From: Stenocarpella maydis
Lineage: Eukaryota; Ascomycota; Sordariomycetes; Diaporthales; Diaporthaceae
Direction of reading: 5' to 3'
Assembly: GCA_002270565.1 (NCBI GenBank)
Contig: NQMI01000009.1
Span: 602,420-666,419 of the forward strand
DNA: 64,000 nt
The stretch's first letter is position 1. Each line of letters begins with the position of its first letter. The position numbers and the translations under genes are program-made. The notes beneath the pieces are model-generated. The model was not told the DNA's origin. It was given only the letters and a program-made list of their open reading frames with translations, and did no database searches. This document shows, piece by piece, positions 45,074-56,820 of the stretch.

Positions 45074-46005
45074 CATGAATTATGCTCTGCGGGACATATT
45101 CCAAGTTTCCATGAGGCACAAACGGTGCGGCGTTTCGGTCGCCAACAATATCAGTTGCCAGAGCAGGTTCTAGCCCGCTGGTTACTCGAGCACACAAGAC
45201 GTCCTCCCTCGGGATGGCCAGCGACCGAGGACAGGTCTCCCGGCGCCACCGAAAATGCGGGACGCACTTCGCAGTCGGGCATCTTTGACTGACCGGCTCA
45301 TCAAAGCACGGACGTTTTTTTCGACGATTGGGAACCCTGCGATCATTGAGTTGGGCCCAGCCCTGAAGGCATCGGGCTCATGAATCGGGTACGTGCCCAG
45401 CAGCTCGTTGCAGCCAAAGATGGGCTGAGTCGGGCAGGGAGGGACTGGCCACCCAAGCAATGCATCAGGATCACCTGTCGGTGGGCAGGCCATGGATGAT
45501 TCCACAGAGGCGAGAGGATGAAGACACTCTGAGAGTCAGCAAACATGTAAATATGTACATGAAGAATCCGTACAAGCATACATATCAATATGTAACACCA
45601 GGGTTTCAACAATGACCTCCCCACACATACGGAGGTACACGCAGTGCAGTGCATGCAGCCTGAAGAAAGAGGAGCGCAGCTGCGGAGTATTAGTTGTATG
45701 CACGGAGTACTCGGTACTCCGTGCAGGCCTGAGGCCCAACCGAACAGCGGAGACACGTGATGGCCTCGACCCGCTAGCGCCATGGCTCTGAGCTCCCCCG
45801 CCATTCTCCAGGCTCTCTCCCCCTGGGCTGGGTTGGCAATGGCGAGCTAGCTCCAGCTCTCTTTTTTGGCCGCCACCGCGACAGGGGCAGCAGCAGCAAC
45901 AACAGGCACCACTGGTCGTGATGCTGTTACACCCCCTCGCCTCGCTGGCATAGATGTCCTTCGCTGCCTAAAGCTGCCACCTGCAGCTCTGTTCCACAGC
46001 GGCCA
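45074..46005. other. Intergenic upstream of the UVRAG-like gene
   Basis: Minus-strand ORFs at 45182-45804 have no family support. A near-palindrome gtactccgtgcaggcc with repeated gagtactcggtactccg occurs at about 45703-45725. No RNA gene seen. Confidence 0.4.
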
Positions 46006-47929
46006 ATGGCAGAAACCACCAGGCCTCTCCTGCTGCCGCAGAACCGCAGGATCCGCCACCTCCGCGGCATCTACCTGCGCAACCTGAGCTTTGACCGGCC
46101 CCGGGGCAAGACAACAGACGACTCGGCGGTCAAGCACTCGCCCGACAAGACCCTCTCGCTGCGAGAGCATGCCCAGCTGCACCACTCGGCCTCGACCGAG
46201 AGCCTGCGCCCGTCCACCGCTCGCAGGAGGAGCACCAACCTGGGCAGCGCAAGCCCCGTCACCAGGCAGAAGAGACTCGAGCTTACCATAGACAGCCGCG
46301 TGGCCGACTCTTTCTTCACTCTGCACGCCGATGGCGACGAGGACCCCCTGTACATCAGCGAGGTTGTCGAGAGATCCGTGGTACGAATGCGCCATCAAGA
46401 TACTCTCTCTCTGCTGGCAGGCCCTGCACGCGTCCCAATGCAGCCGCCGCATAGCTTGAGGCCATTGCTGACACTGCGGCCTGCAGAACTTCGACTTCCG
46501 ATTCTTTGAGCTGCCCCAGGCTGCCTGCTCGCCGGCCCTGCGGCTGTCACAGGTCACGGTCAAGCTCTGGGCGAAGCGGCTTGGGACGTGGTCGCTACAC
46601 CTCGAAGAGCTCGTGGATCTGCGGGCTCTGAACTTCCTCGGAACCACCATCGGCACCCATTTCCCACCCAACTGTCTGGTGTACCACCTCACAGACGGCG
46701 TCTATACACTCGAGCTGCCCCAGAGGTCCTTCCCGCCCAGGCACGGCCAGCCCCAGCCCACTTCCTCCTACAATGCCCTCATGCGCCTGTCAACCCTCGA
46801 GCGCTCCATACAAGATGCTCTGGTCACACAGGAGACGCTCAAGCAGCAGATCAATGAGCTGATCGCCGGGACCCGCGACGAGCGAACCGAGCTTGACCAA
46901 GCCAGAGACAGGCTGGGATTGGTCGAGAAGTACGTGTCTGCCGAACAGAAGGCAGTCAGGAACTCGTCGGAGCAGGTGGAGAAAATGCGGGCATCTATTG
47001 ACGATCGTCGCGACAAGATGGCTCAGGGGAGGTCTCTTATGGACAAGACCGACCGTGACGCGAACAGCGCTCTGGCCAAGCTCTCTGAGGACAAGGAGCG
47101 GTGCGGCAGGGTGAGGGATGACATCCGTGGGCAGCGGCGCCGCATCTGCGAGGACCTGGACACCATATTCAGGATCGAGCCCGTGCCGGACGGCAGGCCG
47201 CTGCAGTTCCAGATCCGCGGCATGCCCCTGCCCAACGCGGAGGACTACGGTGGTGTCGTAGTCGGCGGGGCCGACGAGGACGCCCTGTCCGCGGCACTGG
47301 GCCACGTCGCGCTGCTGACGCACCATCTGCAGTTCTACCTCGGCGTCGCTCTGCCATACCCAATCACGTACTGCGGTAGCCGTAGCTACATCACAGATGA
47401 TATCTCCATCCTCCAGGACTCTGTCCGCGACTTCCCTCTGTACCTACCCCGGGGCGGCTCGTCGGCGCAGTTCCGCTTCGACTACGGCTGGTTCATCCTC
47501 AACAAGGACATCGAGACCCTCTGCGCCGCCCAGGGCCTCAAGGTCATGGACATCCGCCACACCCTGCCGAACCTCAAGTACCTGCTCTACGTCTGCAGCG
47601 CGGGGACCGACGAGCTTCCGGAGCGCAAGAAGGGTGGCGTCAGGGGTCTCCGCGCGGGAATCATGAGGAGCAGGGGCGTCAGCCTCGCAGACGACGCGGA
47701 CAGCGTCATGTCCAGCCGCCGCGGCAGTGTCGACAGTGACCAGCCCGCCGGTGGACGGTTGGCAGGGGATGATTTAAAGGGTAAGATGAAGGGGCTGCGA
47801 GGCCAGACCGCGGGGGAGGGCCAGGACTCAAAGGTGCCAGACATCTCGGATGTCGGCGTGCCCTTTGAGGAGGACTTTGGAAAGCTCACGCTGCGGACCA
47901 AGGGCATGAGGGAGCGTGTCGGGAAGTGA
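46006..47929 (+). CDS. UVRAG/Vps38-like subunit of the Vps34 PI3-kinase complex
   Basis: Model: exon 46006-46380, intron 46381-46486 (GTACGA donor, TTGCTGAC branch, CTGCAG acceptor), exon 46487-47929; 605 aa. The splice joins ERSV to NFDFRFFELP. Order: an N-terminal C2-like part (NQKRLELTID-type strand at about 80-200); a long coiled coil at about 225-350 (ALVTQETLKQQINEL); then the UV-radiation-resistance/Atg14 domain at about 360-500 (LLTHHLQFYLGVALPYPITY, DYGWFILNKDIETL). The Ser/Arg-rich tail is probably disordered. The family regulates Vps34 on endosomes and vacuolar sorting (complex II). Atg14 shares the domain but is usually shorter. Vps38/UVRAG is preferred for the C2-like N-terminus. 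It converges with the P450 gene 240 bp downstream. Confidence 0.8.
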
Positions 47930-48169
47930 GTCGGGCTGTCCCATGGGGCTGTTTTTCAGGGCGTGGTGGCGTTGCATAGCATCTTAGATACCCATTGTAA
48001 TCAGCGTGCATTCCAGCGTTGCGGGACAGCCAGTCGACTTCGCCGGAGCATCCAGCACACGCAGCTCTGCTAATTGGCATCTCACACCGGCCTCTAGATG
48101 TCATTCCTCAACTCCTGGACCAGCATTCCCCCACGCCCTATCCGGTATCACAGCCGTCCACAGAAGCCA

Positions 48170-49792
48170 CTATGCCTCCTCCTCGTGTAAGGGCTGGAAG
48201 CTGAGCAACAGATAGTTGCCCTCGGGCGACCCCAGCGGCTCGCAGGTGTACCCCCCCTTCGGTATCATACCAGCGTCATCGGCAATGCTCGTCTCAAAGT
48301 TGCCCCAGATCGCAGCCACGATACTCTTCATATCGATCATGGCCAGGTTCGAGCCGATGCACATGCGCCCTCCACTCCCAAATGCCCAAAACCACCTCGC
48401 CATCTCCCCACCCTGCGCAGCACCACCGTCGCTGCCGAGCCACCGCCGCGGGTCCCACCGCCGCGCGCCGGGGTACACGTCCTCGTTGAGGTGCAGCGTG
48501 TAGGCGTACGAGTTGACGCGCACGCCGGCGGGGAGGCGCGTGGCGTTCCCGGGGGGCCCGATGTCCGCGCCACCCTCGGGCGAGACGCGCGGCTGGCAGC
48601 CCGGGATGGCGGCGTGCAGGCGCAGGGACTCCATCACGACGGCGTGGAGCAGCGGGAGGCCGTCGAGGGTCCTAAAGTCCGGGCAGGCCCCCGCCTGCCC
48701 GCCGCCGCCTCCCATGGCCGGGCGGTACGTGGCGTGGTTCTCCCGGAGCTCCTCCCGCAGGGCCTGCTGTATGTCCCTGTTCTCCGGCTTGGAGAGCTGC
48801 CACGCCAGGTATGTCATGGTGATGCCGGTGGTGTCGAAGCCTGCGAGGACCTCGTCGAGGAGCTCCGAGGCCACCTCCAGCCTCTCGTCCGTGCTGAGGG
48901 GCGAGCCGACCTCGTCCCCGCGGGACTTTTTTATCATGCCACGCAGCTGGTTGTACACCGTCGCCCGGTCCCTGGCGTCCGCCCGGTCCATGGCCCCGTG
49001 GGCCTCCTCCGCCCTGTCGCACAGGCTCAGGACCCACGACGCGATGTTGTCGTTGGCCACGTCCACCCACCTGGGCACCAGCCAGTGCCTGACGCCCAGC
49101 GCCTTCGCGAGGGCCGTCAGGCCCGGCACCTCCTGTGGCCAGAACATGTAGTCCTGCCTGGCCTTGTAGTCGACCACCCACCGCCTGCAGCGCCCCGGGT
49201 CCTCGACAAAGTTGCTGGACTGGCCCAGCCCGAAGCAGTACCCCGTGATGGCGTCCATGGCCACGCCCGAGAAGAGCTCGTACGCCTCGACCGCCGCGCC
49301 GCCGGCCCGCAGCAGCCGCGGCAGCACCCGGCGGCACAGCAGGGCCTCGGCGACGCCCTGCAGCGCGGGGCTCGCCTGCAGCGTCGACTTGGCGTACACG
49401 TTGCTCAGCATGCGCTTGCGCGCGCTGTGGGGGCCGTGGCGCAGCGACGAGAAGATGTTGTCCCTGCCGTAGTTGCGGAACACGGCGTACCAGCCGCCCT
49501 TCTCCCACCCGCCGCCGTAGACGGTGCGGATCCCGCCGTCGACGCAGTCCACCGAGATCTCGCTCGGCCCCAGGCGGACCAGGGGCCCCAGGCGCCGGTG
49601 GAGGGAGAGGATGGTGGCGTTCTCGTTGCCGCGGCGGCGGGTGTGGAGGATCCAGAGGGGTGAGACGGGGGTGGTCCAGTGGGCTGGCGGGATCCTGCGC
49701 AGGGGGGATATGAGGACGGGGTATATGAGGTAGCGATAGGCCGCCAGCATCAAGAGGGCGGAGAGGGCGACTGCGAAGATTGGGGGCGCCAT
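48170..49792 (-). CDS. Cytochrome P450 monooxygenase
   Basis: 540 aa from the ATG at 49792; the frame is open to 49948 but only with a TTG start. An N-terminal membrane helix (APPIFAVALSALLMLAAYRYL) leads to a Pro-rich hinge RRIPPAHW. The I-helix is AGFDTT at 317-322. The K-helix ExxR is E388-SLR391. The heme loop FGSGGRMCIG lies at 471-480 with Cys478 as the iron ligand. No intron. GC content is high, so a large overlapping frame on either strand is open but is a shadow. It is an ER-anchored monooxygenase whose substrate cannot be inferred. The nearest neighbours give no pathway. Confidence 0.95.
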   Translation of the reverse strand: MAPPIFAVALSALLMLAAYRYLIYPVLISPLRRIPPAHWTTPVSPLWILHTRRRGNENATILSLHRRLGPLVRLGPSEISVDCVDGGIRTVYGGGWEKGGWYAVFRNYGRDNIFSSLRHGPHSARKRMLSNVYAKSTLQASPALQGVAEALLCRRVLPRLLRAGGAAVEAYELFSGVAMDAITGYCFGLGQSSNFVEDPGRCRRWVVDYKARQDYMFWPQEVPGLTALAKALGVRHWLVPRWVDVANDNIASWVLSLCDRAEEAHGAMDRADARDRATVYNQLRGMIKKSRGDEVGSPLSTDERLEVASELLDEVLAGFDTTGITMTYLAWQLSKPENRDIQQALREELRENHATYRPAMGGGGGQAGACPDFRTLDGLPLLHAVVMESLRLHAAIPGCQPRVSPEGGADIGPPGNATRLPAGVRVNSYAYTLHLNEDVYPGARRWDPRRWLGSDGGAAQGGEMARWFWAFGSGGRMCIGSNLAMIDMKSIVAAIWGNFETSIADDAGMIPKGGYTCEPLGSPEGNYLLLSFQPLHEEEA

Positions 49793-50309
49793 CGCGTTGG
49801 TCGCCACCTCGGGTGCCCGCTGGTGAGGATATTGTCTGCTTGGGTGTTGACAACGGAAGCTGTACAGGATTTCTGCTCTTGAAACAGGGGGGGCAATAGA
49901 AACTCCCAACCGTGGCCTGACAGGGCAAATGGGAGTTGGTCTTGTCAATAAAGCCGTGTGCAGTGGGTGGGCATCCGCAACTCGGTGGTTATCAGATAGC
50001 CGGGCGGGGTTTCCTCATGCAAGCAGCTCTGGCTAGTAGCATCTGTCTCATGACTGGCCTGTTTAGCCGTATGAGGTTTCCTAGTTACTTAAGTAGGTAC
50101 TTAGCCGAGCGGGAACTCAAACTCACCTCGTCAACGCGCTGTCGGGTTGATGTACAGTCCAGGCCCTGTATCTACTGAATTCTGTGACTTTTGAGGTGAT
50201 GGTGAGGATGAGAGGCTCTCTTGCCATGTTGGGATAAACGTTGCTATCATACTATATACACCTTGTCAGCACACCCTATTTATTCATCTGCTTCCTGTCG
50301 CTATAAAGC
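49793..50309. other. Intergenic upstream of the P450
   Basis: Promoter region of the P450 gene. It contains the taagtaggta motif at about 50085-50100. No gene supported. Confidence 0.4.
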
Positions 50310-51095
50310 TCAAGCAACCGATAAACACCACGCAAGATATACGGACTTGGCCTTCTTCAGTCGCCCCCGTGCTGTGTCCTCCCAAATCATGTTTCTATCC
50401 ACTATCCCATATGCATAGGCATCTCCAATCACCCTGTAGCATTCTGGATGTGTTTCGTTGCCCACCGAGAACCTCGACGCTTCCCGGCCCGAGCCCACCT
50501 TCGCTTTAGCTTGGCCTCCTGCGCTGGACATCTTCTGCTCCTAGCCTGTAGATAACACCAGCTTCTCAATCGATATACCTACCCAAGGTACATCCAGCAG
50601 GGAGAGGAGCCCTCTAATGATTGGTGCAGCGTGGTTCAGGTTCTTGAAATGCCAGATCCTGGACGACGAGTTCCTTGGGCCAGCATCAAAATCACGCAAA
50701 ATGCGCCAAATATGTCCTTCCCATCCTCCTGCGACCCCAGCTCCCCCTTCCATAACTTTTCAAGGTGCGATTCGATCTTGAGCATGTCTCTCTCATCGCC
50801 GTAGAATCGAATGTTCACACAGTCGGGCTTCATTGTCTCAAGCCCCCCGTTTCCGAGCCAGATGATTACCTCGTTGCTATTTGAATACATCTCTCTCATT
50901 CTTTTGATCTATGTATTACGAATTCACCCACGTGGCCAAGACACTCGTAGCAACTCTCAGATTGTGCAAAGCCGAATATAAATTGATTGTGACAGGGACA
51001 ACCATACCATTGCAGTATACGACCTCATATGCACCCAGCAAGTCGCTTCCCAGACGTATGAAAGAGCTTCATAATGTCCTACGGCGTCAATTAGC
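50310..51095 (-). pseudogene. HET-domain gene remnant
   Basis: Minus-strand pieces in family order are GHYEALSYVW (about 51065-51090), DLLGAYEVVYCNGMVVPVTI (after an apparent 1-nt loss), LYSALHNLR, then a stop. Next come MREMYSNSNEVIIWLGNG (50840-50899) and, past further frame changes, YRVIGDAYAYGIVD (50420-50460). The text matches the small HET family (YEALSYVWG, CNG, ALxxLR, IYSNAxxVIVWLG, YxHGIMDGE). At least two frame changes and stops show decay. It is not a copy of the 39256-42368 gene, whose HET core is of a different subgroup. Confidence 0.7.
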
Positions 51096-51645
51096 GAGCT
51101 TTCGCGCAGTTGGGCAGCGTATCTGTCGGTCTCCCGGCATCCCTGGCAGAAGCCCTCAAGAGTCTGATTGTCCTCTGATTTGGTGCCGACTTCTCGTACA
51201 CCTCGGGTCGGGCTTGTTCCACCGGGTCCATGGCTCCATCAGGTTAGGGAGGCGATCGATTTGAAGCTGATGAGCGGGAATGGGGTACAACTCTAACTAG
51301 GAAGTGGGCCCGCGGAAGCTGAAGGAAAAAGATGAGAGATGGTGGAAGCCTGAGCCACAAACTCGGATGATGTGGGACTGTGAGCGCATGAGCCCCCTAA
51401 GCAACCAGATGACAGGCAAAGCCGCCTAGGTACTTGGGTACCCTCCGGGTTCTCAACGGGGGTCAAGACAAATGGACCGAAAGCTTGAGGAGCACTGCGC
51501 ACAGTGACTGCTGACGGAGGCTTAGTTACAAGTGCGAATCCATGATGAATATATTTACATTGAATCCTTCAACTTTTTTCAGGCCACTATTGCCTACTCA
51601 AAACCACAGGGCCTGTCATCTCCCCTGCCAGGTACCGCTGGGGAC
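51096..51645. other. Intergenic, no gene seen
   Basis: A 69-codon minus-strand ORF at 51293-51502 has no support. A cctaggtac motif is at 51425-51433. Confidence 0.4.
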
Positions 51646-52266
51646 CTAGAAGAATGTGCAGGACTCGGTAGGCTGCTCGATCTCGTGAGCGTTGACACGG
51701 AACACGGTGCACTGGTCCTTGCCGACCGGCTTGGCATAGGCCCGCTCCGGGTAGACCCAGAACTCGCCGTCCGCCTCGCCCGGGCAGGCCAGCCACTGGC
51801 CGTCGGCGGCCTCGACCCCGTTGTAGTACAGGAAGATCTGGTCCTGCTCGGCGCCCTGCATGAAGAAGGGACCCTGGGGGGCCCCAGCGGGGATGCTCGC
51901 GGGAGTGATGGCCAGGAGGCCGTCGGCCACGCCGGAAATGTCAACGAACGCTGTTCGTCTTGTCAGTCATTGGGCATCCTGCGCAACAGGAGGGCCGCGC
52001 AGGAGATGCTCACCATATTGCTGGTTTGATTTGCCGTCGTTGTACACCGCGAGCGCCTCGTCGACGAGGGCCAGGGCGGGGGCCACATCGCCGCACGAAG
52101 AGTTGGCCTGGATCCCGATGTGCCAGTGGCGGCCGAGGGGCTTCAGGTCCTCGCCGTCAAAAGGCGCGCCTGGTGCGGAGGCGACCAGGTTGTAGTACTG
52201 CTGAGTCTGGCCAAGAGCGCTGCTGGCGCAGGCGAGGGTGGCGGCGAACACGGCAGCGGTCTTCAT
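51646..52266 (-). CDS. Small secreted protein, possibly PhiA-like cell wall protein
   Basis: Model: exon 52266-52014, intron 51951-52013 (GTGAGC donor, GACTGACAAG branch, AACAG acceptor), exon 51950-51646; 185 aa in frame. ATG 52266 is chosen over an upstream in-frame Met because it starts a clean signal peptide, MKTAAVFAATLACASSALG. The mature part has four visible Cys (SSCGD, ACPG, DQCTV, ESCTF) and regular beta-type segments such as QIFLYYNGVEAADGQW. Length, Cys placement and the CxF ending resemble PhiA, an Aspergillus cell wall protein needed for phialide development. That comparison is from memory and moderate at best. It is likely secreted to the wall. Confidence 0.6.
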
Positions 52267-53953
52267 CTTCGGAGTGTGGTCTAAAGCGGATGTATTATAC
52301 AAGGTTTATATGGGAGGTAATTTTCAACGAGTGTCTTGGGGTGTGTGGTGTATTCAGTCGTGGAGTTATGGCTGGGTTGAGTGAGTCCTTTGTTTTTCTT
52401 GTTCGACTTGTTCTCTCCTATGCGTCTTTATATGCAGTCCTTGGGATCGGCCACGTCAGGATGGGCCTCGTTCTGGGTCGGTGTGGTTTGTGCCTGAACC
52501 TTGCTATAAACACGAGCGCTAAATATAAAGAGCAACGGCTATCAACTTGGGACTGGGTCGTGTCGGCTTGGCAATGCGCTCATTCTTCCCACTTTTTTTT
52601 CTCCCGCAATCTCATTGCACAATGCTTACTGCTGTTTCTTTTCTTTCTCTCTTTCTCTGAGTGCTCAGGTTATCCTCAACCCCTTTCTTGGTTGGTTGTG
52701 CCAGGCTGGAGCACGGGTTCCCGAGAAGGCGGGGGTAGAATAAGGGGTTGTTAGCGAGGCAATACGGTCCACTATTCCCACCTGCCGTCCGGATCATGTC
52801 ACCTGCCACTCAATTGTACCGTAATGCCAACACCCCCAACAGCCGAGCACGCCAAGGACACTTTTTGATGGCCTCTGCGGTCTCCCCGGTCAACAGACCG
52901 ACACTTCGGCTCCCAGTCCATTCCTCTTTCAAGACCAGCACTGCCTCCGCCGAGCCCACAAAAACGTCTCTGCAAGGTTGCCACGTACTGCATCCCTCGG
53001 CGGGGATCAGCTTGGCAAGCTCTTGAAGAGAGGCAGTGTACGTGCCCAAGTGTTCAATGACTTCAGCTGAACCCTATCGATCTAGAGTTTAGCATAACAG
53101 CCAACCAGGGGGCGGCTTCGTATTCGGAGCCGAGCTTCGGCCCAGTCACAGAGAATAGGGCAAGATTAAGCTCATGGAACCTGAGTGGGGCCCGGAATCC
53201 CCCTGCCAAGACCCGTGTGTCCCGCACCGGGGTGGAGCGTCGACGGGGGCTACAAAAGATCCAGCCACAACAGCAATAGGTAGACTATAATGTAGTTATC
53301 CCACGGTTGGGGGTTGTGCATAGCACAATCACATGGTGGTCCAGTCACCTAGCAAGACTTTGGTGCTCTTAGACTCTCTTTTCCAAGAAGATGAGAGTAT
53401 TGCACATGCCGTCAAATCCATCACCTGTAAGTCCTAGCCATCCTCCCGGCCTTTAGCTCCTGCACACCTTTGCAATATTTGCATTAATTTTATACTGCAT
53501 CTCTTGAGGATTCAAGTCTAGACCGAGTTAACATGTAGCTAGTTCCTCTCGCTCATGGTTTCAAAGCGCAGGTTGGCGTGTTTAGGGGCCCCTGGTGAAG
53601 AGACCTGCAACTTGTAACCATTTGAAAGATGAGGTGTTATGCCAGCCTACAATAACAGTGCAGACAGATAATTCCTAGGTGGGGTTTTAAGCCTATCCGC
53701 AAAGCTATGAACGCCAGCACTCGCATACTCCACGCGGGGATGTGGTTGTGCTCCAGGTTTCAGCACGGTTGTTATGTGACTGCTTGTGGAGTCGGTGACA
53801 TCACCCGCGGTGCTCCGCCTGCGACAGGGCCGTCGGCTCATCCGGAACCTATCGACAACAACTCACGCATCATCCGCAATAAGACGCTGCACAGCATTCG
53901 TACACCATTCCCCATAGCTTTGAACCAAGCTTACATAAAGCGCCTTGTTGAAC
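52267..53953. other. Intergenic, about 1.7 kb, no gene supported
   Basis: An open minus-strand stretch at 52799-53049 (containing LQELAKLIPAEGC) has no clear start, splice site or family and is left out. T-rich runs occur at 52590-52660. No tRNA was found. Confidence 0.4.
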
Positions 53954-54730
53954 ATGCCTGCTGTACTCATCGTGGGCGGCCATGGCAAGGTGGCCCTAGA
54001 AGTCACCAAGATCCTAGTTGCGGCCAAGGAACCCGCATACAGCGTCTACAGCCTAATCCGCAACCCCGACCAGCAGGGTGAGCTGCAGAAGCTCGGCACA
54101 CAGCCCATCGTCCAGGACGTCGAAAAGGCCACGGTGCCCGAGCTGCTCGGAACCCTCAGCCGTGTGCGGCCGGATGTTGTCGTCTGGGCCGCCGGGGCGG
54201 GCTACGGCTCCACCCCGGACCGCATCGATGCCGTCGACCACCAGGCGGCCGTCAAGGTCATGGATGCGCTGGGGATCGCATCACAGGCTGGGGATGCCGG
54301 CAAGAGGCTCGTGAGCATCAGCGCGCTCGACCTGCGGGACCGGGAGAACAAGCCCGTGCCGGACTGGTACAATGACGACGACAAGAAGCAGAGCGATCGT
54401 CTCTGGAAGGCCATTGGCAGCTTCATGAAGGCCAAGTTTGAGGCCGACAAGGAGCTGAGGACTGGGAATGAGAAGAGGGGGCTTGAGTACACCATGGTGA
54501 GGCCGGGAGGATTACGCAATGACCCTGGTGATGGGTTTGTCAGTGCCGGGAAGGTGCATCTGGGGAAGATGGTGACAAGGCAAGATGTCGCAAAGGTCGT
54601 CGTCGAGTCTATCAAGAATGACGATACCATTGGGCTTGCATTCGATGTCACTGGAGGTGAAGACCTCATAGCTGAGGCTGTCAAACAAGTCGGGAGGGGT
54701 AGGGTTGATACCTTTGAAGGCTTCTACTAG
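53954..54730 (+). CDS. NmrA-like / atypical SDR NAD(P)-binding protein
   Basis: 258 aa, single exon. ATG 53954 is preferred; the open frame reaches 53945 only with a TTG. The N-terminal Rossmann motif is LIVGGHGKVA, with Gly8, Gly9 and Gly11 as the dinucleotide loop, followed by a typical RN at the end of beta2 (LIRNPDQ). VVVWAAGAG (about 77-85) and VRPGGL (about 182-187) match the atypical SDR group that includes NmrA and HSCARG-like proteins. The Tyr-xxx-Lys pair of classical SDRs is not seen, so it may sense NAD(P) rather than catalyse. Cytosolic. No neighbour suggests a pathway. Confidence 0.8.
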   Translation: MPAVLIVGGHGKVALEVTKILVAAKEPAYSVYSLIRNPDQQGELQKLGTQPIVQDVEKATVPELLGTLSRVRPDVVVWAAGAGYGSTPDRIDAVDHQAAVKVMDALGIASQAGDAGKRLVSISALDLRDRENKPVPDWYNDDDKKQSDRLWKAIGSFMKAKFEADKELRTGNEKRGLEYTMVRPGGLRNDPGDGFVSAGKVHLGKMVTRQDVAKVVVESIKNDDTIGLAFDVTGGEDLIAEAVKQVGRGRVDTFEGFY

Positions 54731-55380
54731 AAGCGACATTGATGCATTGTGCTCACCATTGAGGCGTAATGGGGCACCAGAGCAAGGTCTGAACTGACTA
54801 AATTAATTTGATGGTTCGGCCAGCTGGCGAGTCCTAACCAGCCTCATCATACCTCTGTGATAGCCATGCTGGGATCTGTCCTGATCCAGACAGCCCTGAT
54901 CTACTCTCGCATGTCCACAGCGCACTGTGGCCAACTCAAACCTCAAGAGCACTAATTAGAACAGATGATTACAACAGAGCTAAAAGAAATCCCCCCCTCG
55001 CGGGCACAGTCCGTCAGACATGATAGCCACCAAGTCTCTGGCCAGCACCACTTCGCCATTGTGTGATGTTGTGCCTCCCACCCTTGCACAAGAAAGGCCA
55101 AAGGTCATCTCACCCATAGTCACACATCACTCAGCTGCGACGACTCCAACAACCTGCCGTGCTCATCTCATGAAATGCTGCAGCTCCTCTGGCGAGCCAT
55201 GTCTTCTTGCTTATCCCTGCGTCTTGCTCATGGTTGAATGAAGCTGGGATGACGTCCATGGCGGACGGACCAGGAACACGGGGAATTGCTGGTGCATCAA
55301 CTCGATGTATTTTCACATCGCTGTTGCTGGTCCCCAAGTTGTGGCACCCGGTCCTGGAGCGATGGATCCTGGGTCTCCAC
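54731..55380. other. Intergenic between convergent genes
   Basis: 3' flanks of the NmrA-like gene (plus) and the orphan gene (minus). No feature seen. Confidence 0.4.
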
Positions 55381-56820
55381 TTACTCTGGGCTCTTGTAAT
55401 CCTGTATAGTGCCTTCAGCGGGGGGAGGAGATTGCTGGGCTGGGTCGGATAGCTTAGGATGTCCCGAATGAAGCTGAGATGTTCTCTGCCTCATCTGCCA
55501 TTGTTTGGGCATCTTGAGTACCACCAAACAGCGGCCGGCAGGCGTAGACTGCTTCTCCCTCATGACCTTGTCGTGCAGATCTTTCTGGTCTGGATCTTTC
55601 TCGAGCTCTTCGGCAAACCCGTCCCAGTACTTGTTCGGGACGGCATGGTCTTGGTCTCCAAGGAGGTAGGCAAGCTTGCACGCGCTTATGAGGTCGTATT
55701 TCTGCCTCATGCTCGAAGCCCCTCGGTAATCCTCTGCATGTTCTGCAAACTTGACTTCCAGGAACGCTGACACGGCGAGTATCTTTTCTCTCTTCACCCA
55801 TGGCACCTTCCTGTCGTCGGCGGGCTTGGTGCTCAGAGTATCGCGCCATGTCGCATCCGTTGTTGTTCCGTCTGCACCATATATCCATTCTTTTAGGACC
55901 CTGAGGTTTGCGCTGCCTTTCTCATTTGCTTTGGAGGTGACAAACATATCCCTGTAGGTGAGGTTTTCTGTCCATGGGTCCCTGCTGCAAGGGTGGTAGC
56001 GGCAAAGCTCATCGAGGACTTGCTTGTACACGGAGGTAGGAACGTGTCTTCCATAAGAAGTCAGGAGCTGAGAGTAAAAGATGCGTCGGATTTGGCGGTA
56101 CCACTTCATGAATTCTTCATCCTTCTTTCCTTGCTCGGTTCTCTGGTATCTGCCGATAAGGTATCGTTCTTCTGAAGGAAAGTCTTCAAGGTCCGTGCTC
56201 TGCGCAGGCTTCGACAATGTCAATGAAAGAGCGGCGTGTCCTTTTTTGGATGAGAATTGACGTGTTTGCTTTTCGATGCTGTCAGTCGGAACGGGGTCCT
56301 GCTTTGCGACCTTGGTGTTTTGGGCCACATCTGCTGTGGGGGACATCTTCTGTGATGCTGATGGCTGTGACCGACGACAAACAGCATCCACTTCTGTGGC
56401 AATTTGGAATAGGATTTTTCCTGCGAGTTTCTGCATGGTTTGAGGAAATCACTATGTTAGTAGATGTTATTATGCACGCGTTCTCTCCAGGCTCAGCAAA
56501 GTACTGACAATGCTCGCTTCCTCGTCGTCCAGGGCGGTCGTATCGGCCCGTGGTTGTTTACCGACTCCACCAGGCCCCTCCGATGATTTTCCATCTTCTG
56601 GAAGCTCTTGATCAAGTGTATGCTTTGTGGTCTTGACTTCGGTCGATACACTGTCATTCGAAGTCGTGGTCTGGATCGCGGTCGGAGCCATGGTTGGGGT
56701 CCTTGCGGTCGGCGCAGGTGTGGTCGGTGCGGTCGGCGGTTGCGGTCGCAGTCGGCCATGCATGGTCGCGTCACTCTCAATGGTTTCCTGGCTGCGATTG
56801 GCCTGGAAATTATGCTCCAT
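55381..56820 (-). CDS. Orphan fungal protein (453 aa, one intron)
   Basis: Model: exon 56820-56509, intron 56431-56508 (78 bp, GTCAGT donor, CTACTAACATAG branch, CATGCAG acceptor), exon 56430-55381; in frame. Residues 1-104 are Thr/Pro/Ala-rich (TAPTTPAPTARTPT) and probably disordered. The rest is charged and mostly helical (KKDEEFMKWYRQIRRIFYSQ, EELEKDPDQKDLHDKVMREK). A disordered Pro/Gln-rich end follows. No transmembrane segment or signal peptide. I do not recognise the family. The strong branch site supports the intron although the donor is unusual. A lone downstream frame starting MQKLAG at 56436 is the alternative start. Confidence 0.6.

Noticed and set aside
45182..45804. Two overlapping minus-strand ORFs before the UVRAG-like gene
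   Set aside because: No motif, no splice support and Cys/Trp-rich random-looking composition.
48491..49928. Large open frames on both strands overlapping the P450 (390 and 418 codons)
   Set aside because: The P450 frame has all the family motifs. The others are Gly/Arg/Ala-rich shadows of high-GC coding sequence.
52799..53049. Open minus-strand stretch with LQELAKLIPAEGC
   Set aside because: No credible start or splice partner found and no family match. Could be a decayed gene but cannot be supported.
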